The notes under the pieces are model-generated. The model had not been told where the DNA came from and searched no databases. It saw nothing but the letters and a program-made list of their open reading frames with translations. Below, piece by piece: positions 41,714 to 51,286 of a stretch of DNA of 64,000 nucleotides (position 1 is the first letter of the stretch; every line of letters starts with the position of its first letter). Source of the DNA: CAVWDU01 sp963840725 (GTDB lineage Bacteria; Pseudomonadota; Gammaproteobacteria; Pseudomonadales; Halieaceae). The DNA is taken from positions 1,240,001 to 1,304,000 of the forward strand of contig CAWIZY010000016.1 in NCBI GenBank assembly GCA_963840725.1, given 5' to 3'. Made by a program: the position numbers and the translations under genes.

Positions 41714-43297
41714 TCAGTTATTCAGGGTTTCAGGCGGTGGGATTCCGACTTTTTCCCGGGCGGCCTCGCGCTGCTGGTTTTGCTCCTGGGAGAGCCTGTA
41801 CGACACGTAGTATTTGAAGATGTTTGACACGTACTGAACGGTTTCACGGCCAATGTCTTTTGCGGCCACTACCTCAACATTGTCGAACCATATGTTGGGA
41901 TCGTAACCCTGCTTGGCCGCCTTGTTGCGCAGATTGATCATCCGTCTGGGGCCGGCGTTGTAGGCAGCCAGAGCGAGTAGAGTTTGGTCCCAGGCCTCGA
42001 TTTCGTCCTCAGAAAAGTAACGGTCACGCAAATAGTCGAGGTACTTGGTGCCGGCGTGAATGTTGCCGTCGATTTCTCTGAAGTTGTCGATGCCCACGTT
42101 GGGGTCGCGCGCGGTGCTGGGTAATACTTGCATGATCCCCACCGCCCCGGCTTTACTGCGCATGTCCTGATCGAGGCGCGACTCCTGGTAACCCTGTGCC
42201 GCCAGAATGAGGTGGTCGAAACCGTATTGCTGCGAATAGTTACGGAAAATCTCTTCCAATTCGCGAAACCGCTGATAATCGCCCTGTTTGAGGGCGTTGG
42301 CTGCCCAGTCAAAATCCCTGATATAGCGATTGGCCAGAACGTTCCCGGTCAGGGTGCCCATGCGGTTTTTCTTGACGAATTCGTTTGAAAGGGCAAGCAG
42401 GCCAGGACTGGATTTGCGCATCGCCCACGCCAACTCTGTGCCGTCTTTGAAGACAATATCTTCCCGCACCACCAAGCTGTCAAAAACGCCATCCCAGAGC
42501 TGGGTTTTGTAGTTGTCGACTATCGCCCAGGGCAGCAGACCGCCTGCGACCATTTCGATAAGGTCATCATCCTCGAGTAATTCGGAGACAGACTCTATTG
42601 CGACGGGTTTTTTGCCGGCAGTGGTCAGTCTTTGGTTGAGGTCTTCCACGCTTTCGCGGTAGCTGCTGGAGTGTCTGACATAGAGCGTCTGTCCGGCCAG
42701 CTCTTCGATGTTGTCCAGTGGTGGCGCGCTGGGCCCTGTAACCAGTATCTCTTGCACAGGCTTGCTGATGGGCAGGGAAAAATCTACCTGCTCTGCTCTC
42801 TCCGGTGTGATGGACAGGCCGGCGGCGATCAGGTCTCCGCGCCCCTCGAGCAATGCCGGTATCAGCTGATTGCGGGCAACCGGAACGAACACGACGTTGA
42901 CTTTAAGGTGACCGCGGCCGAGTTTCTTGTTCAGGAAATCCTCGAAGATCTCCATCATTTCGTAAGTCAGTCCTTTCTCCTGGCCCTGGTCGAGGTAATA
43001 GCGACCGACGCTGTAAACGGTCAGGACTCTGATCAGTCTGCGTTCCGTCATAGCGTCCAGATCTCCGGTCCAGGTGTCGCCGAAGATGTTGGTTTCGGGC
43101 AATTCGGCAACCTGCATCCAGATGTCGCTCTCTGCTTCTTGTTTGGGCTCAGCGGTGGGTGACGCGATTTCGGTCGCGTCAGCTTGTGGCGTTAGATCTG
43201 CCTTCTCCCGGCCCGGGCTCTCCGGATCAGAATCACCGCACGCTGCCAGCAGTAAAAGCAGAGTCAGCAATAGTGAGCATCGCGTAGGGCAATTCAT
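41714..43297 (-). CDS. mltF: Membrane-bound lytic murein transglycosylase F-like
   Basis: 527 residues. Lipoprotein-type signal with lipobox LLAAC, then a family-3 solute-binding-like domain (about 75-320, RRLIRVLTVYSVGRYYLDQG, ITPERAEQVDF) and a C-terminal SLT domain (about 345-500) with catalytic Glu in AAQGYQESRLD, GAVGIMQVLPSTA and LALAAYNAGPRR. MltF cleaves peptidoglycan glycan strands at the outer membrane. The start at 43297 precedes the Cys-containing signal; ten in-frame upstream codons are excluded. Confidence 0.92.
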   Translation of the reverse strand: MNCPTRCSLLLTLLLLLAACGDSDPESPGREKADLTPQADATEIASPTAEPKQEAESDIWMQVAELPETNIFGDTWTGDLDAMTERRLIRVLTVYSVGRYYLDQGQEKGLTYEMMEIFEDFLNKKLGRGHLKVNVVFVPVARNQLIPALLEGRGDLIAAGLSITPERAEQVDFSLPISKPVQEILVTGPSAPPLDNIEELAGQTLYVRHSSSYRESVEDLNQRLTTAGKKPVAIESVSELLEDDDLIEMVAGGLLPWAIVDNYKTQLWDGVFDSLVVREDIVFKDGTELAWAMRKSSPGLLALSNEFVKKNRMGTLTGNVLANRYIRDFDWAANALKQGDYQRFRELEEIFRNYSQQYGFDHLILAAQGYQESRLDQDMRSKAGAVGIMQVLPSTARDPNVGIDNFREIDGNIHAGTKYLDYLRDRYFSEDEIEAWDQTLLALAAYNAGPRRMINLRNKAAKQGYDPNIWFDNVEVVAAKDIGRETVQYVSNIFKYYVSYRLSQEQNQQREAAREKVGIPPPETLNN

Positions 43298-43423
43298 GGC
43301 TCTCGCTGCTGTGGCTTGATAGGTCATTGAAAATACCAGGGAAGATCAGGATAAACAGAATACCGGGCTGTTCGGGTGAAGTGAATAGCCTTGGATAATG
43401 TGACGCAGTGATACGCAGCGCAG

Positions 43424-46291
43424 TCAGCGTATAAGTGGGCGTCCTTTGTCGGTTGCTCTGCGGCTTGTTTTGAGGCCCTGTACTGTGGGAATAGCCACCT
43501 GAAACTCCACCGGGAACTCCAGGCTCTCAAGGTCCGAGTCCAGCTCGATCACAATAGGCTGATCGAGGTTGAGCCAGGCACCGCAGGCTTCGCCCTCGTC
43601 GCAGATAAACAGGTCGTTGTCGCTATCAGTGCCCGCATAGAGGTAGTAGCGACCGGACGGGATATTACGGAAGTCGAAGCGGTAGCCACCCGCATCACCC
43701 GAGGCAGTGAACTGGGCGACCGGTTCGTCAGTTTCGACAGCGTAGAGCAGGACGTAGGTGACGCCGATGCCCGTCGCTGAATCGGGGGCCTCAACCCTCA
43801 TCAGCACCTGAACCGTCACTGTGTTAGTCGATGAGACAGCGGTAATCCTCGCATCGTAGGTACCGACCGGCAGCGCGTCCCCGTCCGCCGAGACCCGCTC
43901 TACCGAGACCCGGTAGTTACCCAATCCGTCAGCGCCGATGCCATCCGCTGTGACTTGCACCCAGTCGCGATCCACGCCCACTGACTCCAGCGTCAGGTTG
44001 CCCCCGCCGCCATTGCTGAGCTCCAGCCGCAACTCGCTTGCGGAATTGGCGAAGGACAAGGTCTGCGCCGAAGCGACTAGCCGTGGGTTTTCTGAGGGCG
44101 CTTGGCCCGCTGCAGACAGCGCCGCATTGATAGCGCGCTGCGCGTTGATGAGCCCGTAGCCATAGAGGTCGTCCCGCCCCGGTTCGCCCAGTTCATCGGT
44201 GAGTTCACCCGCGAGAGCAGGGTTTCGATATCCTCGGCCCCGAGACGCGGGTTGACACTTTTCATCAGTGCGATCACGCCGGCGACATGTGGTGCCGCCA
44301 TCGACGTGCCGCTGAGAAACGTGTAGGCAAAGCGGGTTTCAGTCGCCTTGGGCTGGCCCCGGTGCTGAGCACGCCATCCGGATATCCGTCACCATTGAGA
44401 TCTGTGCCGTTATTCCCGCCGGGCGCGGCAATGTCAATGGTCGGACCGGTGTTGGAGTAAGCGGTAATTTGGCGCTGTGCGTCCACTGCACTGACGGAGA
44501 TGACTCCACATAGGCCGCCGGATAACTGGGCGCCTGGTGGCCTCGTTGCCCGCCGCCGCAACGACGTGATACCGGGCGCCAGAGCTGTCGAACAGCCGGC
44601 CTGACGGCCTGGCTGAAGGAGGCCCCGCCAAGACTGAGGTTGATAATGTCGGCAGGCTGTTGCGGGAGCAGGCCGGAGTCGTTGGCCAGCCCGGCGGCAT
44701 AACGAATGGCCTGACGAACGTCATAAGAAGTACCGCCTCCGCCGCTGCCCAGTGCGCGTAAGGGCATGATCCGGGAGGTATAGGCCACGCCCGCGACCCC
44801 CAGGCGATTATTGCCGCTGGCGGCTACTGTGCCGCTGACGTGGGTGCCGTGAAAGCTGCTGCTGCCGGGGTCTGAGCCGCCGGGGTCGGTGGGATCAGGG
44901 TCGATACCATCACCGTCCAGCGCCGATAGCGGATCACGCACAAAGTCATAACCCGCAAGTAACTGCCCAATCAGGTCCGGGTGAGTCGGCAACACGCCGG
45001 AGTCAATGACGGCGACCACGATGTCGCCAGCTCCTGTGGTTGTCTCCCAGGCGGCTGGCAGGTTGATCAGCGGCAGGTGCCATTGAGAGACATAGGCCGG
45101 ATCATTGGGTTCTCCCAGGGCCTGCAGCCTGTAGTTGGGTTCTGCATAGGCGACCCGCGGGTCGCTGCGCAATGATTTGATGGTCATTAGCGTTTCCCAG
45201 CGGGCCTGCTGCTCTGGATCAGCGATTGCGACTTTTTTGTCTGCCGCCGCCTGCAGGCGATTCAATTGCTGCTCCGGGGCCAGGCCTTGTTTGTGCAGTC
45301 CCATGAGAGCTCCCCGGTTGTGTGCTCCGGCTTGCCTTACCATGCCCACCGTTTCTGCCAGGTCCTCCAGTGACAGGTCCGGGCCCCCGCCTTGCGGTGT
45401 GGGAGAATTGCGGTAGGCGACGTAGGCTTGCCAGGGAATAGCTTCGCGATTGCTGAGATTCCCGGCGCCCTGATTACCGATGGCAAGTATATAGTTGGTG
45501 GCGCCGGTAAATATGGAAGCGTTAACCAGATAGGTGCCGCTGGAGCGAATACTGATGGATTCAAGTTCACCGGTTTCGATCGAAAAATCCACGATGTTGC
45601 CGCCCGTGTCATAGAGGTACAGATCGGCGTCGGCGGTTTCAAAGTCGGCTACCAGCATGGTCACCGCCTGGCCGGCGAGGAGGTCGATACGGAAAAAATC
45701 ATCTTCGTCGCCGTTGCGCTGTGAGTTGCCGGGTTCGCCCTCACCTGAGCGGTTGAGGTGGCCTCCAAGGGTAATGGGGTTACTGATGCTTTGTGCCGTT
45801 TCAGGGGTGTTGTTGTCCCGTGATCGGGAGTCGGGGTTGTTAGTATCAGAATCCAGGACCTGGCTTGCCGAGGTGATGAGCCTTCCGCTGAGGCGATAAG
45901 CTGCTACCGGGTTTGCAGGTCGCACGCTGACAGTGATCGTATCGCTAGCCGATGCGCCTTCGTTGTCAGTGACGATAAGTGAAAATACCAACTCTGCGTC
46001 AGTTGTGACCGCGGGCGCGACAAAACCAGTCTGGGTGTTATCAGGCCCCTCGAGTACTGCGACGGGACCCTGCACCTGCTCCCATTGCCAGGTGGCGACA
46101 GTTCCATCGGGGTCGCTGCTCCCGGAGCCGTCCAGCACCACGAATTCGCCGGGGGCGACGGTCACCGAAGCGCCTGCCTCGGCCAGCGGGGCGAGATTGG
46201 GTGTCGCCCCGTTGCCGCCGCCACCACTGCCGCCTCCACCGCAAGCGGTTAGCACCAGGATACTCATCAGCGCGCCCAGCACCCAGCGCAC
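43424..46291 (-). CDS. S8 subtilisin-like serine peptidase lipoprotein, frame broken about five times
   Basis: Reading right to left: lipobox LTAC with a Gly-rich linker; a PKD-like domain (VVLDGSGSSDPDGTVATWQW); a pre-peptidase domain (DDFFRIDLLAGQ, DADLYLYDTGGNIVDF); S8 catalytic Asp (VVAVIDSGVLPTHPDL) and His (FHGTHVSGTVAASG). The catalytic Ser GTSMAAPHVAG then appears in another frame, followed by DDLYGYGLINAQRAI and a C-terminal beta-sandwich region. Frame breaks lie near 44600, 44535, 44505, 44349 and 44210, all within 400 bases. Four of the five are consistent with one missing base, at least three of them in G or C runs. All three catalytic residues survive, which suggests sequence errors; a decayed gene is the alternative. 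The GTG at 46291 is a tentative start. Confidence 0.75.
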
Positions 46292-46613
46292 CAGGCGTGA
46301 TTCGGTCCTTGGCTCGCCGCCATGACCCGACTCGCTGAGCCGAGCCGTAACCGGTGAGCATTTTGGAAGTGTTAGCGCTGTCAAAGTCCTGTTTGCCACC
46401 GGTAAAACCCTTTTCGAAATGGCCGCAGTCAGCTCTGGTCCGCGCTCTGGCGCAGCCGAAGAGCCCCGATGGAAGTAAGTCCTGTTGTTGCACCGGTGCC
46501 TTGCAGCATGTATACCGGGGTGATTATCGGCTACAAGGGCTTCTGGGACCACCATCAGATCCTCAAACGGTGCGAATGAGTTGGACAGAGAGCAAGCGCA
46601 TGGAGAGAGCCGG
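46292..46613. other. Divergent promoter region of peptidase and sixA
   Basis: 322 bases between the putative peptidase start and sixA. The peptidase frame stays open leftward through it but shows no protein features. It should hold promoters for both directions; none was identified with confidence. Confidence 0.4.
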
Positions 46614-47108
46614 GTGAAGTCTCTGTATCTTTTGCGGCATGCCAAATCGAGTTGGGATCACCCCGGGCTCGCTGATCACGAGCGGCCCCTGAATCGGCGG
46701 GGGGCACGGGACGCTCCCAGAATGGGCGCTGCATTGCGCCGCACCCTGCAGCCCATGCCGGTGGTGGCCAGCTCCGCCCAGCGAGCGCAGCTGACTCTCG
46801 CCGGCCTTTGTGCCGGCTGGCCCGAACTGGGTGAGTTGTCGCATCGACGCGAGCCGCTGCTCTACACGTTTTGCTCTGATGCGCTGTGTCGCTTCATCCA
46901 GTCCCAGGACAATAACTTGCCTGCTTTGTTTTTAATTGGGCATAATCCGGCGCTGACTGAGCTGATCAATATGCTGGCCCCGGATTATTGTCTGGTTAAT
47001 CTGCCCACGGCCGGTTTTACCGCCCTGCGGCTGCAGTTGGAGGAGTGGTCAGCACTGCCGCGGTGCTGCGCACAGGTAGAACTGGCGCTGTTTCCCAAAC
47101 AACTTTGA
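46614..47108 (+). CDS. sixA: Phosphohistidine phosphatase SixA-like
   Basis: 164 residues from a GTG start with GGAGAGA at good spacing. Histidine-phosphatase signature LYLLRHAKSSWDHP, then DHERPLNRRG; the second catalytic His is in LIGHNPALTEL. SixA removes phosphate from His of proteins such as ArcB HPt or NPr in the nitrogen PTS. PtsP of the same PTS branch is at the left end of the window. Confidence 0.9.
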   Translation: MKSLYLLRHAKSSWDHPGLADHERPLNRRGARDAPRMGAALRRTLQPMPVVASSAQRAQLTLAGLCAGWPELGELSHRREPLLYTFCSDALCRFIQSQDNNLPALFLIGHNPALTELINMLAPDYCLVNLPTAGFTALRLQLEEWSALPRCCAQVELALFPKQL

Positions 47109-47120
47109 TCTGGAGTGGCC

Positions 47121-48518
47121 ATGGTGGTTCGTTGGATAGCGGGTTTGCTCCTGTTCATGATGGCTGTTTCTGCTCTCGAGTCCTGGGCCAGTTCCCCTGC
47201 CGAGCGACTGGCCGGGGCTATCCGCTTCAAAACCGTGAGTTACGAAGACCGATCGCTGATTGATTACCGGCAGTTCGACACCCTGCTGGATTACCTTCGG
47301 CTAAGCTATCCCCGGGTTTTTGACCAACTGCAGGTAGAGCGTGTCAACGGCTATAGCCTGCTGTTGCGGTGGCCTGGCAGTGACCCGGCTGCCAGACCGG
47401 TGTTGTTTACCGGCCATCTCGACGTTGTTCCCGTAGAGCCCGGCACTGAGTCAGACTGGCAGCACCCCGCCTTTGCCGGCGTGATTGCGGATGGGAGGAT
47501 TTATGGCCGTGGCACGCTGGACGATAAGCTGGGCGTCATGGGTTTGCTGGAAGCGGCGGAGAGTCTGCTCGCGGAGGGATTCTCACCGCGTCGGACGCTG
47601 GTGCTTGCTTTTGGCCATGACGAAGAGATCGGCGGGCGGGAAGGAGCCGGAAAGCTCGCTGCCCGGATGCAGGAGCTTGGCCTCAGCTTCAGCTGGATGG
47701 TCGATGAAGGTGGAATGTTGGTGTCCGACTACCCGCTGCTGCCGGACCGGCCGGTGGCACTGGTCAATATTGCTGAAAAAGGCTACCTCACCCTGACTTT
47801 GTCCGCCACGGGTAACGGCGGGCATTCCTCCAATCCACCGCGCGTCAGCAGCATCGGTCGGCTGGCGGGGGCGCTGGCTCGAATTGAGAACAATCCCCTG
47901 CCTCCGCGCCTGGTCGCCCCGGTAGAAGCCATGTTTGAGCAACTTGCGCCGCACCTGCCATGGCAGCGGCGTCTGATTTTCAGCAACCTCTGGTTGACCC
48001 GACCCCTGGTCGTCAGGCAAATGGCCGGGGAACGCCTGACCCAGCCCTTCGTGCGAACGACCACGGCGCTGACCATGGTAAACGCCGGCGTGAAGGAAAA
48101 CGTGCTGCCCCAGCGGGCCGAGGCCAAGGTCAATTTCAGGTTGCTGCCGGGAGACACACCGGAGACCGTGGTCAGCGCTGTTCGGCGGATTGTGGATGAC
48201 CCGGCGATACAGATCAGCTTTGATACCTGGGATAACGTCCCTCCGGTGGCTGCGTATCAGGGTGGCGGCTACCAGGTGATCAGCGACGCGGTATTGACCG
48301 CTTATCCAGAGGCAGTAGTTATCCCTTCGCTGCTGGCAGCGACAACCGATACCCGACATTACATCGACCTCGCCGACGACCAGTATCGGTTTCATGGTGT
48401 GCTGATCGACACCTCCCAGGCCAGTTCGGTGCACGGTACCGATGAGTATGTTAGTGTCGACGCCTTTAACCGCTCCATCGGAATTGCCAGAGAGATGCTG
48501 CGTCGAGGATCCGAGTAG
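47121..48518 (+). CDS. M20 family metallopeptidase (carboxypeptidase PM20D1-like)
   Basis: 465 residues. An N-terminal signal segment (about 1-25) suggests export. Metal ligands are His in FTGHLDVVPVEPGTESDW, Asp in GRGTLDDKLGVMG and Glu-Glu in FGHDEEIGGREG; the dimerisation (lid) domain follows (about 215-340). The gating residue region VHGTDEYVSVDAF is near the C-terminus. PM20D1-type enzymes hydrolyse or form N-acyl amino acids. ATG 47121 has TGGAG six bases upstream. Confidence 0.9.
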   Translation: MVVRWIAGLLLFMMAVSALESWASSPAERLAGAIRFKTVSYEDRSLIDYRQFDTLLDYLRLSYPRVFDQLQVERVNGYSLLLRWPGSDPAARPVLFTGHLDVVPVEPGTESDWQHPAFAGVIADGRIYGRGTLDDKLGVMGLLEAAESLLAEGFSPRRTLVLAFGHDEEIGGREGAGKLAARMQELGLSFSWMVDEGGMLVSDYPLLPDRPVALVNIAEKGYLTLTLSATGNGGHSSNPPRVSSIGRLAGALARIENNPLPPRLVAPVEAMFEQLAPHLPWQRRLIFSNLWLTRPLVVRQMAGERLTQPFVRTTTALTMVNAGVKENVLPQRAEAKVNFRLLPGDTPETVVSAVRRIVDDPAIQISFDTWDNVPPVAAYQGGGYQVISDAVLTAYPEAVVIPSLLAATTDTRHYIDLADDQYRFHGVLIDTSQASSVHGTDEYVSVDAFNRSIGIAREMLRRGSE

Positions 48519-48592
48519 GCCCGGCGCTGTGCTTCAGACCGCGCCCTGCAGAGGGTATACTGGGTGCTGCTGATTATCAGGCTGGAGACTTC

Positions 48593-48832
48593 ATGCAGAC
48601 CTTACCGGTTGCACTGTTTGTGACCCTGGTGCTTACTGGCTGTGCCACAGGTGAGCAGACCGCAATAACCCCGTGCACCGAGCCGCGGCCAAATGTTTGC
48701 ACCCGGGAATATTTCCCGGTATGTGGCCAGCTGGACTCGGGAGACTGGCAAGAATATGCCTCACCCTGCAACGCCTGTGCACATGATGTTGTGGTCGCCT
48801 ATGCGCCTGGAACTTGCCCTGAGCAGCCCTGA
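48593..48832 (+). CDS. Small Kazal-like lipoprotein
   Basis: 79 residues. Lipoprotein signal with lipobox LTGC (about residue 17), then six cysteines in the Kazal order: PCTEPRPNVC, FPVCGQ, SPCNACAHDV and PGTC. The Cys-x-Ala-Cys pair and the VCG are characteristic of Kazal-type serine-protease inhibitors. It may protect the envelope from proteases, its own or foreign. The S8 peptidase gene is 2.3 kb to the left on the other strand. Standing between an M20 peptidase and a symporter, it is probably independently expressed. Confidence 0.75.
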   Translation: MQTLPVALFVTLVLTGCATGEQTAITPCTEPRPNVCTREYFPVCGQLDSGDWQEYASPCNACAHDVVVAYAPGTCPEQP

Positions 48833-48873
48833 TTTGCCCTTCCAGGCAAAAAAATAATGAGATCACCCACTCT

Positions 48874-50181
48874 ATGAGCCTTACTAATCGGATTCTGATC
48901 GCCATGATGGCCGGTATAGCGCTCGGTTCGGCACTCAACTTTGTCTCCCACAGCGCCCTCAATGGCCCTGTCGTTGAGGCGGTTGATGAGTATCTGGTGC
49001 AGGGGCTGTTCGATGTGGTGGGGCGGATTTTTGTGGCGTCCCTGAAGCTGCTGGTGGTGCCGCTGGTGCTGGTCTCCCTGATCTGTGGCTCAAGTTCCCT
49101 GGGTGATAGCGCGCGCATGGGGCCCATTGCCCTGAAGACCCTGGTTTTTTATCTGGCGACAACAGCGATTGCTATCAGCCTGGCGCTGTTCTTCGCCGAG
49201 TTGGTCGGGCCGGGCACCGGAGTCGATCTCTCCGGACAGGTCGACTACAGCCCTGCGGAGCCCCCCCCGCTCTCTGATGTCATCGTGAATATCTTTCCCA
49301 CCAACCCCTTCGCGGCTCTCGCTGAGGGTAAGATGCTGCAAATCATCGTGTTTGCACTGCTGGTAGGGTATGCCATATCCCTGGCGGGCGAGGCCGGTCG
49401 CCGGGTTGCGGGGTTCTTCCGCGATATGGAAGCGGTGGTGATGAAAATGGTGCTGATCCTGATGGAATTGGCGCCTTGGGGCGTATTTGCCCTGCTGGCC
49501 AAGCTGTTTGCCGGTCTCGGCCTCGGGGCAATTATTGACCTGGCGGCCTATTTTTTTACCGTCGTTGGTGTGCTGTTGGTGCATGCTCTGGTTGTTTATA
49601 GCCTGTTGCTCAAGTCGCTGGCTGGCTTGTCGCCAAAAATTCTGCTGACCAAGATGCGGCCAGTCTGGGCATTTGCGTTCAGCACCGCGTCTTCCGGCGC
49701 AACGCTTCCCATCACCTTGCGCACTGTGGAGAAGCGCCTGGGCGTGCAGCAGTCGGTAGCAGGCTTTACTGTACCGCTGGGTGCCACCATCAATATGGAT
49801 GGCACCGCGATTATGCAGGGTGTCGCCACCGTCTTTATTGCTCAGGTTTACGGGATCGACTTGCAGATAGGCGATTTTCTGACCGTCATTCTCACGGCTA
49901 CGCTCGCGTCGATCGGGACCGCCGCCGTTCCTGGAGTCGGTCTGATTACGCTGGCTATGGTACTCAATCAGGCCGGACTCCCGGTTGAGGGTATTGCACT
50001 GATCATCGGTGTCGATCGTCTTCTGGACATGGTGCGTACAGCCGTCAATGTCACGGGTGATGCGACGGCATCGGTGATAGTAGCCAAGAGTGAGGGTCAG
50101 TTCGACGCTGAGGTATACTTCGACCCCCTGGCCGACCAGCGCGGCGATCATCAGGATCGTGATTCAATTTCAGCAGTATGA
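48874..50181 (+). CDS. Dicarboxylate/amino acid:cation symporter (DAACS family)
   Basis: 435 residues with eight membrane segments and two re-entrant loops. The hallmark STASSGATLPITL (residues about 272-284) and the NMDGTAIMQGVATVF and GVGLITLAMVL stretches form the substrate and Na/H sites. GDATASVIVAKSEG near the C-terminus is a typical end. Probably takes up C4-dicarboxylates or glutamate/aspartate. The last about 20 residues are hydrophilic, and the start follows a gap with an AAAAAAT-rich leader. Confidence 0.93.
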   Translation: MSLTNRILIAMMAGIALGSALNFVSHSALNGPVVEAVDEYLVQGLFDVVGRIFVASLKLLVVPLVLVSLICGSSSLGDSARMGPIALKTLVFYLATTAIAISLALFFAELVGPGTGVDLSGQVDYSPAEPPPLSDVIVNIFPTNPFAALAEGKMLQIIVFALLVGYAISLAGEAGRRVAGFFRDMEAVVMKMVLILMELAPWGVFALLAKLFAGLGLGAIIDLAAYFFTVVGVLLVHALVVYSLLLKSLAGLSPKILLTKMRPVWAFAFSTASSGATLPITLRTVEKRLGVQQSVAGFTVPLGATINMDGTAIMQGVATVFIAQVYGIDLQIGDFLTVILTATLASIGTAAVPGVGLITLAMVLNQAGLPVEGIALIIGVDRLLDMVRTAVNVTGDATASVIVAKSEGQFDAEVYFDPLADQRGDHQDRDSISAV

Positions 50182-50289
50182 CCGGCTGACTCATCGGTTA
50201 AATGGCTCGCGGGCAAGGGAGGCGGCTGTTTTCTGCAACGGCCCATCGGTTACACTTTGGTGTCACCAGCGACGAGAGACAGACCTGAC

Positions 50290-50940
50290 ATGCCAATACA
50301 ATGCACCATCGTACCGGTCACGCCCTATCAGCAAAACTGCTCCATCATAAAGTGCGAACGCACCCATCGGGCGGCGGTTGTTGACCCCGGTGGTGACACT
50401 GAGCGGATTCTGGCGGCGGCTGAGAAGATGGGGGCCGAGATAGAAAAGGTGATATTGACCCATGGTCATTTGGACCACTGTGCGGCATCGGATGTTCTGC
50501 GACGTCAGTTGGAGGTGCCCATTGAGGGCCCGCATCGCGAGGACGCTTTTTGGATCGACAAGCTGCCGGAATGGTGTCAAAAGGCGGGTTTCCCCGCCGC
50601 TGATGTCTTTGTGCCGGACCGTTGGCTGGAGGAGGGCGATACTGTCACCGTGGGTGAGCTCAGCTTGCAGGTGCTGCACTGTCCCGGCCACACGCCGGGC
50701 CATGTGGTGTTTTTTCATGCCCCGCAACGGGTCGCCTGGGTGGGTGATGTGCTGTTTCAGGGCTCAATAGGCCGAACTGATTTTCCGCGCGGCAATCACC
50801 AGCAGTTACTGGATAGTATCCGCGAAAAACTGTTTCCGCTGGGGGACGATGTCACTTTCGTTCCGGGCCATGGACCGACCTCCACCTTCGGTCAGGAGAG
50901 GCGCAGCAACCCGTTTGTCGCCGACTCCCGCTATGGCTGA
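50290..50940 (+). CDS. Metallo-beta-lactamase-fold hydrolase (glyoxalase II-like, YcbL type)
   Basis: 216 residues. HxHxDH in ILTHGHLDHCAAS, His in CPGHTPGHVVFF, Asp in WVGDVLFQGSIGRTDFP and His in VPGHGPTSTFGQERRSNPF form a complete binuclear metal site. The short form without the C-terminal glyoxalase II helical domain fits YcbL-like proteins. Substrate could be S-lactoylglutathione or another thioester. Overlaps the next gene by eight bases. Confidence 0.9.
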   Translation: MPIQCTIVPVTPYQQNCSIIKCERTHRAAVVDPGGDTERILAAAEKMGAEIEKVILTHGHLDHCAASDVLRRQLEVPIEGPHREDAFWIDKLPEWCQKAGFPAADVFVPDRWLEEGDTVTVGELSLQVLHCPGHTPGHVVFFHAPQRVAWVGDVLFQGSIGRTDFPRGNHQQLLDSIREKLFPLGDDVTFVPGHGPTSTFGQERRSNPFVADSRYG

Positions 50941-51244
50941 TCAAATCGAGGCCAGGGCGCAGCGCCTCAGGGGCGAATTCCATCAGCAGACTGCCCGTAT
51001 TCACTGGCATGAACTGCAGACCCACTATGCCCGAGGCAGTGTCGTAGCGGTGGGTGCGCAGCTCGATCTGGTGGAAGTTGCGGTTCAGCTGGGGTTGGAC
51101 AATGCGGCCCGGTTCGCCTCTTGGATCGAGCGAGGTGATGTCGCCGCAGTCAGTGAAACGCAGGCGAGAGAGTGGTTTGAGCTGAACCCGGTGTTGTGGA
51201 CGGTAGTTGCTGCACCCTGGGTACTGGTGCAACTGCCCGATTGA
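50933..51244 (+). CDS. DUF2288 family protein
   Basis: 103 residues. Matches DUF2288, a small cytosolic family of unknown function: N-terminal FHQQTARIHWHELQTHYARGSVVAV, then LDLVEVAVQL, and a C-terminal ELNPVLWTVVAAPWVLVQLP. Its start overlaps the MBL-fold gene stop, so the two are co-translated. Convergent with the M48 gene. Confidence 0.85.
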   Translation: MADQIEARAQRLRGEFHQQTARIHWHELQTHYARGSVVAVGAQLDLVEVAVQLGLDNAARFASWIERGDVAAVSETQAREWFELNPVLWTVVAAPWVLVQLPD

Positions 51245-51286
51245 CGCGCCTTTTCAGCGCGGCAGTGGTGGCATGACTGATCCGGA

